Origin: Magnetospirillum sp.
Lineage (GTDB): Bacteria; Pseudomonadota; Alphaproteobacteria; CACIAM-22H2
DNA: 64,000 nucleotides
Reading direction: 5' to 3'
Assembly (NCBI GenBank): GCA_027532905.1
Contig: JAPZUA010000002.1
Span: 496,001-560,000, forward strand
Part shown: positions 1-8,445 of the stretch, in pieces
Layout: each line of letters begins with the position of its first letter
Position numbering within the stretch: the stretch's first letter is position 1
Program-made: the position numbers and the translations under genes
Notes under the pieces: model-generated
What the model was told of the DNA's origin: nothing
The model's database searches: none
What the model saw: the letters and a program-made list of their open reading frames with translations, nothing else

Positions 1-954
1 GTCGAGCGCGGCGAAACCTTTGCCATCGTCGGCGAAAGCGGCTGCGGCAAGTCTACCTTGGCGCGGCTCGTAACAAGGCTGGTTGCGGTCCAGTCGGGAC
101 AGGTTCTGTTCGACGGTCAGGATATAACCGCGTTGCCCGAGGCGGCTGTTCGGCGGCTGCGGCGGCGCATGCAGATGATTTTCCAGGATCCGTTCGCGTC
201 GCTCGATCCGCGGCGCCGTCTTCGCGAGATACTTGGTGCACCGCTCGAACTGCACGGGATAGCGTCGGGTGCTGCGCGCGAGCGGCGCGTCGACGAGCTG
301 CTCGATCTCGTCGGACTTGCACCCCACCAGCGGGAGCGCTACCCGCACGAGTTTTCGGGTGGACAGCGCCAGCGGATCGGCATTGCGCGCGCACTTTCCG
401 TTGGCCCAGACCTGATCGTCGGCGACGAGCCGGTCGCGGCCCTTGATGTCTCGATCCAGGCGCAAATCATCAATCTTCTGATCGATCTCAAGGCGCGCTT
501 CGGCCTCAGTTTGATCGTGGTGTCGCACGATCTTGCGGTCGTCGCGCATATTTCGGATCGCGTCGCGGTCATGTATCTCGGGCGGTTCGTCGAAGTCGGA
601 CCGGTTGCGCACATCTTCGCTCGGCCGCGCCACCCCTATACGCAGGCGCTGCTGGCGGCGGTCGTGCGTCCCGCTGTCGGTCAAGGTAGCGCGCGCGCAG
701 TTCTGCCCGGCGACATTGCCAGCGCTATCGCTCCGCCTTCGGGCTGCCGCTTCCGCACGCGATGCCCGCATGCAACGCTGCTCTGTGCCGCCGAAATTCC
801 GCCGCTTGAGACCACACCGGAGGGCACAAGCGTTGCGTGCCACCGTTGGCGCGAATTGGACGTAAGCCCAGGCTTCGCACCGGAGACCGGGTCGCCGAAT
901 TTCCGTGCACGGCTTGCGATCTTGCGCGAGCGACGCGGTACCGCGACGGTCTAG
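1..954 (+). CDS. Peptide/nickel-type ABC transporter ATP-binding protein (DppF/OppF-like), 5' truncated
   Basis: The reading frame is open from the first base, so the N-terminus lies outside the window; about 317 residues remain. Walker A (GESGCGKST) lies at the very start. It is followed by the Q-loop region (QMIFQDPFASLDPR), the ABC signature (FSGGQRQRIGIARAL), a Walker B-like segment (LIVGDEPVAALD) and an H-loop (VVSHDLAVV). The C-terminal tail has the oligopeptide-transporter extension with a Cys-rich CRFRTRCPHA segment. The family hydrolyses ATP on the cytoplasmic face to drive import of peptides or related compounds. It converges on permease and binding-protein genes that lie on the opposite strand, so it may serve that system, but this is inferred from proximity only. 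Confidence 0.93.
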   Translation, partial: VERGETFAIVGESGCGKSTLARLVTRLVAVQSGQVLFDGQDITALPEAAVRRLRRRMQMIFQDPFASLDPRRRLREILGAPLELHGIASGAARERRVDELLDLVGLAPHQRERYPHEFSGGQRQRIGIARALSVGPDLIVGDEPVAALDVSIQAQIINLLIDLKARFGLSLIVVSHDLAVVAHISDRVAVMYLGRFVEVGPVAHIFARPRHPYTQALLAAVVRPAVGQGSARAVLPGDIASAIAPPSGCRFRTRCPHATLLCAAEIPPLETTPEGTSVACHRWRELDVSPGFAPETGSPNFRARLAILRERRGTATV

Positions 955-969
955 ACTTGGCGCTGGGCG

Positions 970-1758
970 CTAAGCGGCTTGCGTGAGCCAAGCTGCAGCT
1001 TGTCCGAACAGGCGCGCATAGCCCGGCCAGTCGACAAAGCGTCGCGGCAGCCAATGCGGGCCAATGTCCGAGGTCCAGGCGAGCGTCCGGCCCTTTTTAT
1101 ACGTGCCAGCGACCAGAAGCGGGTGCCCACCGCAATCGACGGGCAAACGCGCGAGGACCGTTCCGGTTGCTTTGGGCGCCACTTCGTTTGCCCCGAGCAG
1201 AACCGGCCACTTGCCTTTGAAGCCAGCGAGGATCGGATGGCGCCGCCCGCTCGCCGTCACGTCGGCCACGAAGCCTTCGGGGATTTCGAGCCGGTCGTCG
1301 GTTTCGCGCATCTTCACGGGCAGAATCTCTTCGATCGGTGTGCGTGCATAACGCGCCGATCCGTTGATGCCCTGGAAGCTCAGATAGCCGCCGACCATCA
1401 TGAACCCGCCACCGCCCGCGACGTAGTCGCGCAGCAGCTTCAGGCGATTGGGCGAGGGCTTGCCGTGCAGCCAAACGTCGGGCGGCAACAGCAGCGTGTT
1501 CGATCCGATGTCGCTCAGTACGACCGCGCTGTACGCGCCGAGAGCCGCAGCGGTCGACGGAAACTCGGCTGCCGCGAGATGGTTCGGCAGATAGTCGACG
1601 TCGAAGCCGTGCTTATCGAGCGCGCGCACGAAGTCTTCGCCCCCGAGATGGTAGGTAGCGCTCGAGAACTGATCCCAGCCTTTCACGTGGTAGGCGCTGG
1701 TCGCCCAAGATTCGCCGGCCAGCAGGATCTTCGGACGCGCTTTGCGTTTTGCTGCCAT
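970..1758 (-). CDS. GATase1-like protein (putative glutamine amidotransferase family)
   Basis: 262 residues. The ATG at 1758 is chosen because upstream in-frame codons run into the preceding binding-protein gene, which ends at 1766. The segment KILLAGESWATSAYHVKGWDQF, the stretch around YLPNH, then SDIGSNTLLL and GGGFMMVGGYLSFQGI match the class I glutamine-amidotransferase-like fold of the GATase1_like family (formerly DUF1355). I do not see a convincing catalytic Cys at the nucleophile elbow, where GGYLSF would sit, so amidotransferase activity is doubtful. The gene is last in a - strand set with a peptide-type binding protein and two permeases, 7 bp downstream of the binding protein, which suggests translational coupling and a role with the imported substrate. 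Substrate unknown. Confidence 0.8.
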   Translation of the reverse strand: MAAKRKARPKILLAGESWATSAYHVKGWDQFSSATYHLGGEDFVRALDKHGFDVDYLPNHLAAAEFPSTAAALGAYSAVVLSDIGSNTLLLPPDVWLHGKPSPNRLKLLRDYVAGGGGFMMVGGYLSFQGINGSARYARTPIEEILPVKMRETDDRLEIPEGFVADVTASGRRHPILAGFKGKWPVLLGANEVAPKATGTVLARLPVDCGGHPLLVAGTYKKGRTLAWTSDIGPHWLPRRFVDWPGYARLFGQAAAWLTQAA

Positions 1759-1765
1759 GGCTGGA

Positions 1766-3301
1766 TCAGGACTCCAGCCAAGCGTCGCCGAGCGCAAAAC
1801 CACCGTCGGGATACTGGGTCCAGCGCAGGCGGCTCGAAGAGGCCTGGATGATCGAGTCGAACTGGAAGAACAGCAGCGGCGCATCTGCTGCGAGCTGCTG
1901 CTGCACCTCGCGATAGAGCTGGGCACGCCGTGCCTGGTCGGAGGAAATCCGTGCCTCGCCCAGCAGCGCGGTCGTCTTTTCGCTGGCATAGCCGGTGAAG
2001 TTGGTCGGTCCGCCGGCCGTGAACATGTTGAAGGTGTTGCCGTCGGGATCCGAGCGCCCCGACCAGGGCGACCAGGCAATGTCGAAATCCTTGCCGCGCA
2101 GCACGGTGATGAGGCTCGTTGCGTCTATCTGGCGGATCTCGGCGCGGAAGCCGGCCTGGTTGGCTTGCGCCTGGATGAGCTGGGCGAGGCGGATCTGCAG
2201 CGGCGAGTTGGTGACCGTGATGGAGAAAGGTACTGGCGTCGCAACGCCGGCTTCCCGCAGCAGCGCTTGTGCACGCGCCGGATCGTACGTGAAGGGTTTG
2301 AATGCCGCATCGTGCGCCCAGCCGAAGGCGGGCGGGATGGGGCCGAAGGCGGGCGTTCCGGTCTGGAAATAGACGACGCGATTGATGGCGTCGCGGTCGA
2401 CCGCGTACATGAGCGCCTGCCGAACCTTGACGTCGGCGAAGGGCGCGCGAGTCACATTCAGCGACATCGCGTTCCAGCCGATGCTGGGCCGCTCGCGCAG
2501 TGTGATGTTGGCGGCCCCACGCAAACCGGCGACAGCCTGGGGCGGTACGAGATCGATGAGCTGGAGCGCACCGCTGCGCAAGTTCGTCAAGCGCACCGTC
2601 TCGTCCGGGATGGGACGATAGACAATCGAATCGAGCAGCGGCTGGTTCGGGCGCCAATAACCGGGGAATCGTTCCAGGACGAGTTCTGAATTTTTGGTCC
2701 AGCGCACGAGGCGGAAGGGGCCACAGCCGACCGTCTGCGTGCCGAAATCTGCACCCAGGCGCTGGGCGGCCGTCGGCGAGACCATCGCACCCGCGCGGGC
2801 ACCCATGACGTGCGGGAACGGCGCGAACGGCGTGCTAAGCGTCATCGTCACTTGCAGCGGGCCGGTCACCTCGACCGAGGTAAGCGGCCCCAGATCGGCA
2901 CGGCGCAGCGAGGCGGTCGCCGGATTCATAATCCGGTCGAAGTTCCATTTGACGGCAGCCGCATCGAGCGGTGTGTCGTCGTGGAACTTCAGATTGGGGC
3001 GCAGATCGAAGCGCATGACGGTGGGGCTTACCGCCGTCATCGTCGCAAGGCCAGGCTCGATCTGCAGGTCGGGCGTGATCCGCAGAAGCGTGTCGTGCAG
3101 CGTCCCGAAAACATAGACCTCGAAAAACGACGCCATGAAAGCGGGGTCGAGTGTCACCGGATCCGAGACGACGCCGACATTGAGCGTGCCGCCGCGCCGC
3201 GGCGTTTGGGCTTGCGCGTTTGCGGTGGAAAGCAGGCTCGGCATGATGCCTGCGGCGGGTACGGCTGCGGCCGTCGAAAGGAGCGTGCGGCGTGTGATCA
3301 T
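1766..3301 (-). CDS. ABC transporter substrate-binding protein, family 5 (peptide/nickel type)
   Basis: 511 residues, the usual length for SBP_bac_5 proteins. The N-terminus ITRRTLLSTAAAVPAAG looks like a twin-arginine export signal, with cleavage probably after the ANAQA segment near residue 30. The mature domain starts with GGTLNVGVVSDPVTLDPAF and continues with SPTVMRFDLRPNLKFHD and FDRIMNPATASLR, which are hallmarks of dipeptide, oligopeptide and glutathione binding proteins. It is periplasmic and delivers substrate to the two permeases encoded just upstream on the same strand (gap 73 bp). The substrate cannot be read from sequence. Confidence 0.93.
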   Translation of the reverse strand: MITRRTLLSTAAAVPAAGIMPSLLSTANAQAQTPRRGGTLNVGVVSDPVTLDPAFMASFFEVYVFGTLHDTLLRITPDLQIEPGLATMTAVSPTVMRFDLRPNLKFHDDTPLDAAAVKWNFDRIMNPATASLRRADLGPLTSVEVTGPLQVTMTLSTPFAPFPHVMGARAGAMVSPTAAQRLGADFGTQTVGCGPFRLVRWTKNSELVLERFPGYWRPNQPLLDSIVYRPIPDETVRLTNLRSGALQLIDLVPPQAVAGLRGAANITLRERPSIGWNAMSLNVTRAPFADVKVRQALMYAVDRDAINRVVYFQTGTPAFGPIPPAFGWAHDAAFKPFTYDPARAQALLREAGVATPVPFSITVTNSPLQIRLAQLIQAQANQAGFRAEIRQIDATSLITVLRGKDFDIAWSPWSGRSDPDGNTFNMFTAGGPTNFTGYASEKTTALLGEARISSDQARRAQLYREVQQQLAADAPLLFFQFDSIIQASSSRLRWTQYPDGGFALGDAWLES

Positions 3302-3374
3302 GGCGTTGGAACCTCCATTGTCGGCGCGCGCCCGGACGAAACGCGCGCATGAATTTGATGCAATGATGGGACAA

Positions 3375-4223
3375 CTATGCCCGTCTTGGATCGAACCTGT
3401 CCAGCAAACCGTCGCCCAGCAGGTTGAAACCCAGCACAGCCATGAAAATTGCGATGCCAGGATACCAAGCCATCCAAGGGGCGATCTCCATGAAGCCGAT
3501 CGCGTCGCGCAACATGCTGCCCCAGCTTGGCTGCGGCGGCTGCACGCCCAAACCGAGGAACGACAGATAGGTCTCGGTGATTATCGCCGAGGCGAAGAGG
3601 AGAGATCCTTGCACGATAAGCGGGCCAGCGACATTTGGCAGGATCGTACCGAACAGAATCTGGCCGCGGCGGAACCCCATCGCGCGCGCGGCTTCGACAT
3701 AGGCAAGTTCGCGCACGACCAGCACCTGGGCACGCGCAAGGCGCGCGAATACCGGCGTGTAGACGACGGCGATCGCGATGATGACATTGCCGAGCGACGG
3801 CCCCAGTACGGCGGTGATGGCAAGTGCCAGAAGGATGCTCGGAAAGGCGAACAGTACGTCCATCGCGCGCATGAGAAGCGTGTCGCCGAGCGGCCCGCCA
3901 TACCCCGCCAGCAGGCCGATCGTTGTGCCGAGGAAAAGGGCAAGACCGACACTAAGAGAGCCCACGAGCAGCGAAACGCGCGCACCCGTCGCCACGCGCG
4001 CCAGCAGATCACGGCCAAGATCGTCCGTACCCAGCCAGAAACGTCCGTCAGGTGGCGCAAGCGTCGCCAGAAAATCGGTCTTCAGCGCATCGTGGGGCAG
4101 CAGGGCAGGGCCAAGCAGCGCACCCAACACGACGGTGCCGACCAGTGCCGCACCTGCCAGCGTTCGCCAATTTCGCGCAACAAGGCTGCGCCGTCCGAAA
4201 TTCTTTCGCGCCTTCGCTATCAT
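3375..4223 (-). CDS. ABC transporter permease (DppC-like)
   Basis: 282 residues with start ATG at 4223, overlapping the stop of the upstream permease by 4 bp (ATGA). This coupling is why the long upstream extension of the frame is rejected. It has an N-terminal membrane segment (LAGAALVGTVVLGALLGPAL), then FWLGTDDLGRDLLARVATGAR, the conserved DppC/OppC entry motif. An EAA-type coupling loop (YVEAARAMGFRRGQILFGTI) contacts the ATPase, and the C-terminus has the usual GDGLLDRFDPR ending. It forms a heterodimeric channel with the DppB-like partner in the inner membrane. Confidence 0.93.
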   Translation of the reverse strand: MIAKARKNFGRRSLVARNWRTLAGAALVGTVVLGALLGPALLPHDALKTDFLATLAPPDGRFWLGTDDLGRDLLARVATGARVSLLVGSLSVGLALFLGTTIGLLAGYGGPLGDTLLMRAMDVLFAFPSILLALAITAVLGPSLGNVIIAIAVVYTPVFARLARAQVLVVRELAYVEAARAMGFRRGQILFGTILPNVAGPLIVQGSLLFASAIITETYLSFLGLGVQPPQPSWGSMLRDAIGFMEIAPWMAWYPGIAIFMAVLGFNLLGDGLLDRFDPRRA

Positions 4224-5167
4224 TGACCGAGCCTCACACGTGGATCGAGCACGGAATAAAGGAGATCGGTCACGAGATTGATCGTCACGAACAGCACCGC
4301 CATGCAAAGCACGGCGCCTTGGACCAGCGGATAGTCCCGCGCGAAGATCGCATCGACTGTAAGCTTGCCGACGCCGGGCCACGAGAAAATGGTTTCTGTC
4401 ACCACGACGCCACTGAGCATTTGGCCCATTTGGATTCCGATTAGCGTCACGATCGGCATGGACGCGTTCGCGAGTGCATGTTTCCAGACCACGATTGCGC
4501 GCGACAAACCTTTGGCGCGCGCAGTTCGGATATAGTCCTGACGCAGCACTTCGATCATCGTGGCCCGCGTCATGCGCATAGTTGCCGCAGCCAGGGCAGT
4601 GCCGAGCGTGACCGCAGGCAGCACAAGATGCAGCAGTGCCTGCGCGACGTCGACACTGGGCGCGACGAAGCCCGATGACGGGAGGATTGGCAAGCGGATC
4701 GAAAATGTCAGGATCAGCAAGATGCCGATCCAGAAACTCGGCAGGGACAGGCCGGCCAGTGCGCCCAACGACACGCCGAAGTCGATGCTCGTGTTCGGCC
4801 GCGTGGCCGATGCGATGCCTGCGGGAATCGCGATCAGCAGCGAGACGATCAGTGCTGCACCCGCCAGGAGCAACGTGGGGCCAAACGCCGTCGCCAGCAT
4901 CGCCGCGACCGGCCGACCGGTCTGTATCGACCGGCCGAAGTCGCCCTGGATGACCTGGGTGAACCAGATCGCAAACTGCGCAGGCAATGGCAGGTCGAGA
5001 CCGTATTTTGCGCGCAGTGCGGCAATCGTTGCGGCATCGGCCTCGACGCCGGCGATTGCGATGACGGGATCGCCCGGAACGAGCCTGACTAGAAAAAACG
5101 CGACAAACGATATCCCCAGCAGAATGGGGACAAGCGCTGCTATTCTCCCGACAACCAATTTCAGCAT
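4220..5167 (-). CDS. ABC transporter permease (DppB-like)
   Basis: 315 residues. Start ATG at 5167 gives the typical N-terminus MLKLVVGRIAALVPILLGIS with the first membrane helix. RLVPGDP and the loop YGLDLPLPAQFAIW are typical of DppB/GsiC permeases. The EAA loop is DYIRTARAKGLSRAIVVWKHAL, and the end is VTDLLYSVLDPRVRL. It is first of the - strand run DppB, DppC, binding protein, GATase1-like. The 44-bp gap to the divergent gene at 5212 must hold the promoters for both directions; no clear boxes were recognised. Confidence 0.93.
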   Translation of the reverse strand: MLKLVVGRIAALVPILLGISFVAFFLVRLVPGDPVIAIAGVEADAATIAALRAKYGLDLPLPAQFAIWFTQVIQGDFGRSIQTGRPVAAMLATAFGPTLLLAGAALIVSLLIAIPAGIASATRPNTSIDFGVSLGALAGLSLPSFWIGILLILTFSIRLPILPSSGFVAPSVDVAQALLHLVLPAVTLGTALAAATMRMTRATMIEVLRQDYIRTARAKGLSRAIVVWKHALANASMPIVTLIGIQMGQMLSGVVVTETIFSWPGVGKLTVDAIFARDYPLVQGAVLCMAVLFVTINLVTDLLYSVLDPRVRLGQ

Positions 5168-5211
5168 AGTGTCGTTGCCAAGCTGCAAACGTCAGAGCCG
5201 GAATTGCGAAG

Positions 5212-5598
5212 ATGCTTGAACTCAACATCCCCGAGATCGTCGCCGAAGTCGAGGAAGCGATCGCACGATACGAGCGCGCTCTTGTCGAGAACGATCTGGC
5301 GGCACTCGACGGAAGCTTCTGGCCGTCGCCGCTCGTCGTGCGTTTCGGCTACGCGAGCGCGCAGTACGGCGCCGAAGCATTGGCCGACTATCGACGGACG
5401 CGCACCCTCGGCGATTTCCGGCGGCACATCTGGAACCAGACAGTAACGACCTTCGGCCGCGATTTCGCTATTGCGACTGTCGAATACCAGCGGTCCGATC
5501 AGGACCGGCAAGGCCGGCAAAGCCAGACCTGGGTGCGTACGCCGGGCGGTTGGCGCATCGTTTTGGCGCATGTCAGTCGGCGCGATCCGGCCGAATAG
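5212..5598 (+). CDS. AtzH/HpxZ-like protein (NTF2-like fold)
   Basis: 128 residues. The order EIVAEVEEAIARYERALVEND, LDGSFW, VVRFGYASAQYGAEAL, RTRTLGDFRR, TFGRDFAIATVEYQR, GRQSQTWVRTPGGWRIVLAHVS follows the AtzH-like family, which includes HpxZ of oxalurate catabolism. These small NTF2-fold proteins usually sit beside AtzG/AtzE-type amidases acting on ureido compounds; no such amidase is next to it here. It is divergent from the peptide-type permease operon, which hints that the imported compound is a ureide or amide. That is inference. A weak GGA precedes the start. Confidence 0.85.
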   Translation: MLELNIPEIVAEVEEAIARYERALVENDLAALDGSFWPSPLVVRFGYASAQYGAEALADYRRTRTLGDFRRHIWNQTVTTFGRDFAIATVEYQRSDQDRQGRQSQTWVRTPGGWRIVLAHVSRRDPAE

Positions 5599-5617
5599 TC
5601 GGTCGCGTGGGAACATC

Positions 5618-6685
5618 CTAAAGCGCCATGATCCGTCGCGCATTGACATTCAGGATTGCTTGCTGCTGTTCGGCCGGCAAGCCGTCGATGGCCGCGTAGT
5701 TTTCCTGCGGCGACGGCCACAAACATGCGGCGAGATCCAGCGTTGCGTCGCGCGGCGGAAAGAACGGATGGTCGGTGCCGAACATGATGCGTTCGTGGCC
5801 GACGAGGGCAATCAGCGCCAGCAGGGCCGGCGTGTGATAGCCGATCGAGTCGAAATACATGCGCTTCAGATATTCGCTTGGCGCTGCCTTCAGCGCGAAA
5901 TCGATCTGCCGCTCGGTGCCGATACAACTGTCCAAACGTCCGGCGAGGTAGGGCAGTGTCCCCCCGGCATGGGCGACCAGCAGCTTGAGTGCGGGATGGC
6001 GGTCGAGGACGCCTGCCAGGATCAATCGGGCGATGGCAACGGACGTTTCGAACGGAAAACCGAGCGCAAGAAAAAGAGCGTGCCCGGTTCCCTCGTAAGC
6101 CGCATTGCCCAGGCCGTAGTGCGGATGCACGAACATCATATGGCCGCCGCGCGACGCCTCGGCCCATACGGGTTCGAGCGCTTGATCGTGCAGGCCGTTG
6201 CCTGCACCGCTGGTGCCGATGATAACGCCGCGCAAATGGCGAAGCGTCGAAATGCGCGCGAGTTCCTCGGCCGCTGCGGCTGGGGCTTTCAGCGGCAGAA
6301 CGCCGAAACCGCGCAGGCGTCCGCCGGACGCTGCGCATACGGCTTCCATATCGTTGTTGAAGATGCGCGAAAGCGCGACGGCCTCGGACGGCGGCAGAAA
6401 ATCGACCCACGGGTTGGCAAGGCTCAGCACCGACAGGGCGATGCCGTGATTGTCCATGAAGCGGATTTTGCCGCCGATGTCGAAGTACTCGCTGCCAAAG
6501 GAGCGGCCGGCGTCGGGGCTGTCTTCCTCGTCTTTGCCCGGCAGAATCAGCAGCCGCGACTGGCCGTTGCGGTCGACGACGCGCGGAACTGCCTTCCGCG
6601 TGCGCAGCATCTCGACATATGTCGGAAGGTAGATGTGCGTGTGCACATCGACGGACGCTTTCGATTCAAACTGAGCGGGTGGCAT
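5618..6685 (-). CDS. Amidohydrolase family protein, ACMSD-like (metal-dependent hydrolase/decarboxylase)
   Basis: 355 residues. VDVHTHIYLP near residues 12-21 gives the first HxH metal pair (His15, His17) of the amidohydrolase-2 branch. Later segments LVAHAGGTLPYLAGRLD (third His) and RIMFGTDHPFFPP (terminal Asp) complete the expected metal and catalytic set. The family includes aminocarboxymuconate-semialdehyde decarboxylase and related non-oxidative decarboxylases of aromatic or keto acids, cytosolic and metal-dependent. An AAAGGACC segment precedes the ATG, so the start is well supported. It stands alone on -, converging on the AtzH-like gene 19 bp away. Exact substrate unknown. Confidence 0.9.
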   Translation of the reverse strand: MPPAQFESKASVDVHTHIYLPTYVEMLRTRKAVPRVVDRNGQSRLLILPGKDEEDSPDAGRSFGSEYFDIGGKIRFMDNHGIALSVLSLANPWVDFLPPSEAVALSRIFNNDMEAVCAASGGRLRGFGVLPLKAPAAAAEELARISTLRHLRGVIIGTSGAGNGLHDQALEPVWAEASRGGHMMFVHPHYGLGNAAYEGTGHALFLALGFPFETSVAIARLILAGVLDRHPALKLLVAHAGGTLPYLAGRLDSCIGTERQIDFALKAAPSEYLKRMYFDSIGYHTPALLALIALVGHERIMFGTDHPFFPPRDATLDLAACLWPSPQENYAAIDGLPAEQQQAILNVNARRIMAL

Positions 6686-6867
6686 GTTGGTCCTTTTTCA
6701 GCGTTGCGGCAAGACCATGAGCCAAATGTTGCACGTTTCATACATCGATAAGCAAGGGCTTGCTGATTTTCTCCCCAAGTATGCGCAAGGATCGTTCTTG
6801 AGCCGCGAATTCGGGCCGTGGTGCGTTTGTCCTTGCTGCAGTTGGTGAGCTGATCGACACTCCTGCT

Positions 6868-7401
6868 GTGAGCCAAAGCATACGCGTATCGAACCCGATC
6901 ATCGATGACCTGACAGGCGAGGCGCCGTTCGCGCGTATCGGGACTGCTTGGCAACTCCTCACCGATCAGGTCATGGGTGGCGTTTCCAGCGGGGCCATGA
7001 CCCGCGAGATAGTAGGCGGCCGTCTCGCCATTCGCATGCGGGGCGACGTCCGCCTCGAGAACAATGGCGGTTTTGTGCAGATAGCGCTCGATCTTTCGCC
7101 TGTTTCCGGAACAGTAGATGCGAGTGCCTGGGGCGGGATCGAACTGGATTTCCATGGTGGCGCGGGGGAATATGGGGTTCATCTTCGGACGTCCGACCTC
7201 GCACGTCCTTGGCAGTCCTACCGAACGAACTTCGTGGCTTTGCCGAAATGGCAGACAGCTCGGTTGCCGTTTGGTGGCTTTGGCCCTCACCGGACCGACA
7301 CTCCGCTTGATCTGCGGCGATTGCGCCGTTTGGGACTGGTGGCTATCGGGCGCGCTTTTTCGGCAGATCTTGCTATTGGCGGTCTACGATTTTTTGCGTA
7401 A
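6868..7401 (+). CDS. CIA30-domain protein (NADH:ubiquinone oxidoreductase intermediate-associated family)
   Basis: 177 residues with GTG start at 6868, chosen because the conserved domain already begins at about residue 11. The segments IIDDLTGEAPFARIGTAW, LLTDQVMGGVSSGAM, LENNGGFVQIALDL and YGVHLRTSDLARPWQSYR match the CIA30/galactose-binding-like fold. In mitochondria CIA30 helps complex I assembly. Bacterial stand-alone versions have no established function, and no nuo gene is nearby. The full domain is present. The start codon is the least certain part, since no strong Shine-Dalgarno sequence precedes it. Confidence 0.8.
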   Translation: MSQSIRVSNPIIDDLTGEAPFARIGTAWQLLTDQVMGGVSSGAMTREIVGGRLAIRMRGDVRLENNGGFVQIALDLSPVSGTVDASAWGGIELDFHGGAGEYGVHLRTSDLARPWQSYRTNFVALPKWQTARLPFGGFGPHRTDTPLDLRRLRRLGLVAIGRAFSADLAIGGLRFFA

Positions 7402-7604
7402 GGCTGGTCCGAATTGGGCTTGTTGCAATTCTTGCGCGCAAGGTTGCCAAAGCGCGCGAGACGGGCGGCAAGTCGCCCTGGCAGGCAACGGTCGATTTGC
7501 ACAATTCGCAGACGAGTTCGAGGGGCGGGGACGTACTCGCGCCGACGGCGGCGCCATGAGCGAGTCAATTCCGTTTGTGCGCGATTGGCCCTATTGTTCA
7601 CGAG

Positions 7605-8360
7605 ATGGATAGCGAGACCGATGCAACCGGCCAGATCCCGCTCTATCAGCGTCTGCTTGTGTCGCTGCGCGAAAAGATTCGCCGCGCCGAATGGCCGGTG
7701 GGTGCAAATCTGCCGACCGAAGCTGAACTCTCCGAACAATACGGAGTAAGCCGCATCACCGTGCGCCATGCGCTGCAGCTCCTCGAGCAGGACGGGCTGA
7801 TCCGCAAAGCACGTGCACGGCGCACTGAGGTGGTTTCCGCCGGCCCGGCCTTGCGCCTGGGCTTTGCGGTTGAATCGCTGGGCGACATCGTGGCGATGGT
7901 GGCCAATGCCGTGTTGGCGATCGAAAGCTACGCACGCGAACGCCAGCCCGATGCAGCCGCGATCCTCGGCGAAACGCCACAGACGCGGCTCTATTGCCTG
8001 CGCGGCGTTCTCAAGCGCCAGGGGCGCGCCTATGCGCGCTCGACGATCTATTTTCCGCCCGCGATCGGCAAGCGTCTGCGGAAATCGGACTTCGACGATC
8101 CGGTCGTCTTTCGCGTGCTGCAGCGCCGCTTGGCGATCGAGATCGGCGACGTCACGCACTCGATTTGGGCCGACGGCGCCAACGAGTCAGATGCGTTGCG
8201 CTTGGGCTGCAGTCTTGGCACGCCGCTGCTGGCGACGCTGCTTCGCTACTGCGACACGGGCGGCAGACCGCTCGAAGCTGCCTACACGCGCGCGCTTGCA
8301 GGCGATGCGCGCGTTGCCTACCGCTTCGGCCAGAACCGGCATCCGCAAGCCGGGTCTTGA
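7605..8360 (+). CDS. GntR family regulator, HutC/UTRA type
   Basis: 251 residues from ATG 7605; an in-frame TTG at 7575 would add 10 residues and is less likely. The N-terminal winged helix is PLYQRLLVSLREKIRRAEWP, then LPTEAELSEQYGVSRITVRHAL and LLEQDGLIRKARARRTEV. A UTRA effector-binding domain follows (about residues 85-240; LYCLRGVLKRQGRAYARST, VQVFR-like core, AAYTRALAGDARVAYRF). Such proteins are usually ligand-released repressors. Its stop codon overlaps a TTGACA box and it lies directly before the catabolic operon starting at 8446, so it probably regulates that operon. Confidence 0.93.
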   Translation: MDSETDATGQIPLYQRLLVSLREKIRRAEWPVGANLPTEAELSEQYGVSRITVRHALQLLEQDGLIRKARARRTEVVSAGPALRLGFAVESLGDIVAMVANAVLAIESYARERQPDAAAILGETPQTRLYCLRGVLKRQGRAYARSTIYFPPAIGKRLRKSDFDDPVVFRVLQRRLAIEIGDVTHSIWADGANESDALRLGCSLGTPLLATLLRYCDTGGRPLEAAYTRALAGDARVAYRFGQNRHPQAGS

Positions 8361-8392
8361 CAAAGACCGACCGGTCGAGTTGTCATAACAAC
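8357..8392 (+). promoter_or_regulatory. Putative promoter/operator region of the SDR-TRAP operon
   Basis: A TTGACA hexamer at 8357-8362 overlaps the stop of the GntR gene. A perfect palindrome CGACCGGTCG lies at 8368-8377, and an inverted repeat GTTGTCATAACAAC (arms GTTGT/ACAAC) at 8379-8392. The last has the GT...AC outer form expected of GntR-family operators. I do not see a good -10 at the standard distance, so assignment of the promoter is tentative; the palindromes are directly visible. Confidence 0.5.
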
Positions 8393-8445
8393 GGGAGACC
8401 TGATCGGTTCGCCGACGGGACACGCGAGCGCTTCGGAGAAAGCGC

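Noticed and set aside
970-2079. Longer version of the GATase1-like gene starting at 2079
   Set aside because: The extra 107 residues are antisense-like and lie inside the binding-protein gene; the domain begins at ATG 1758.
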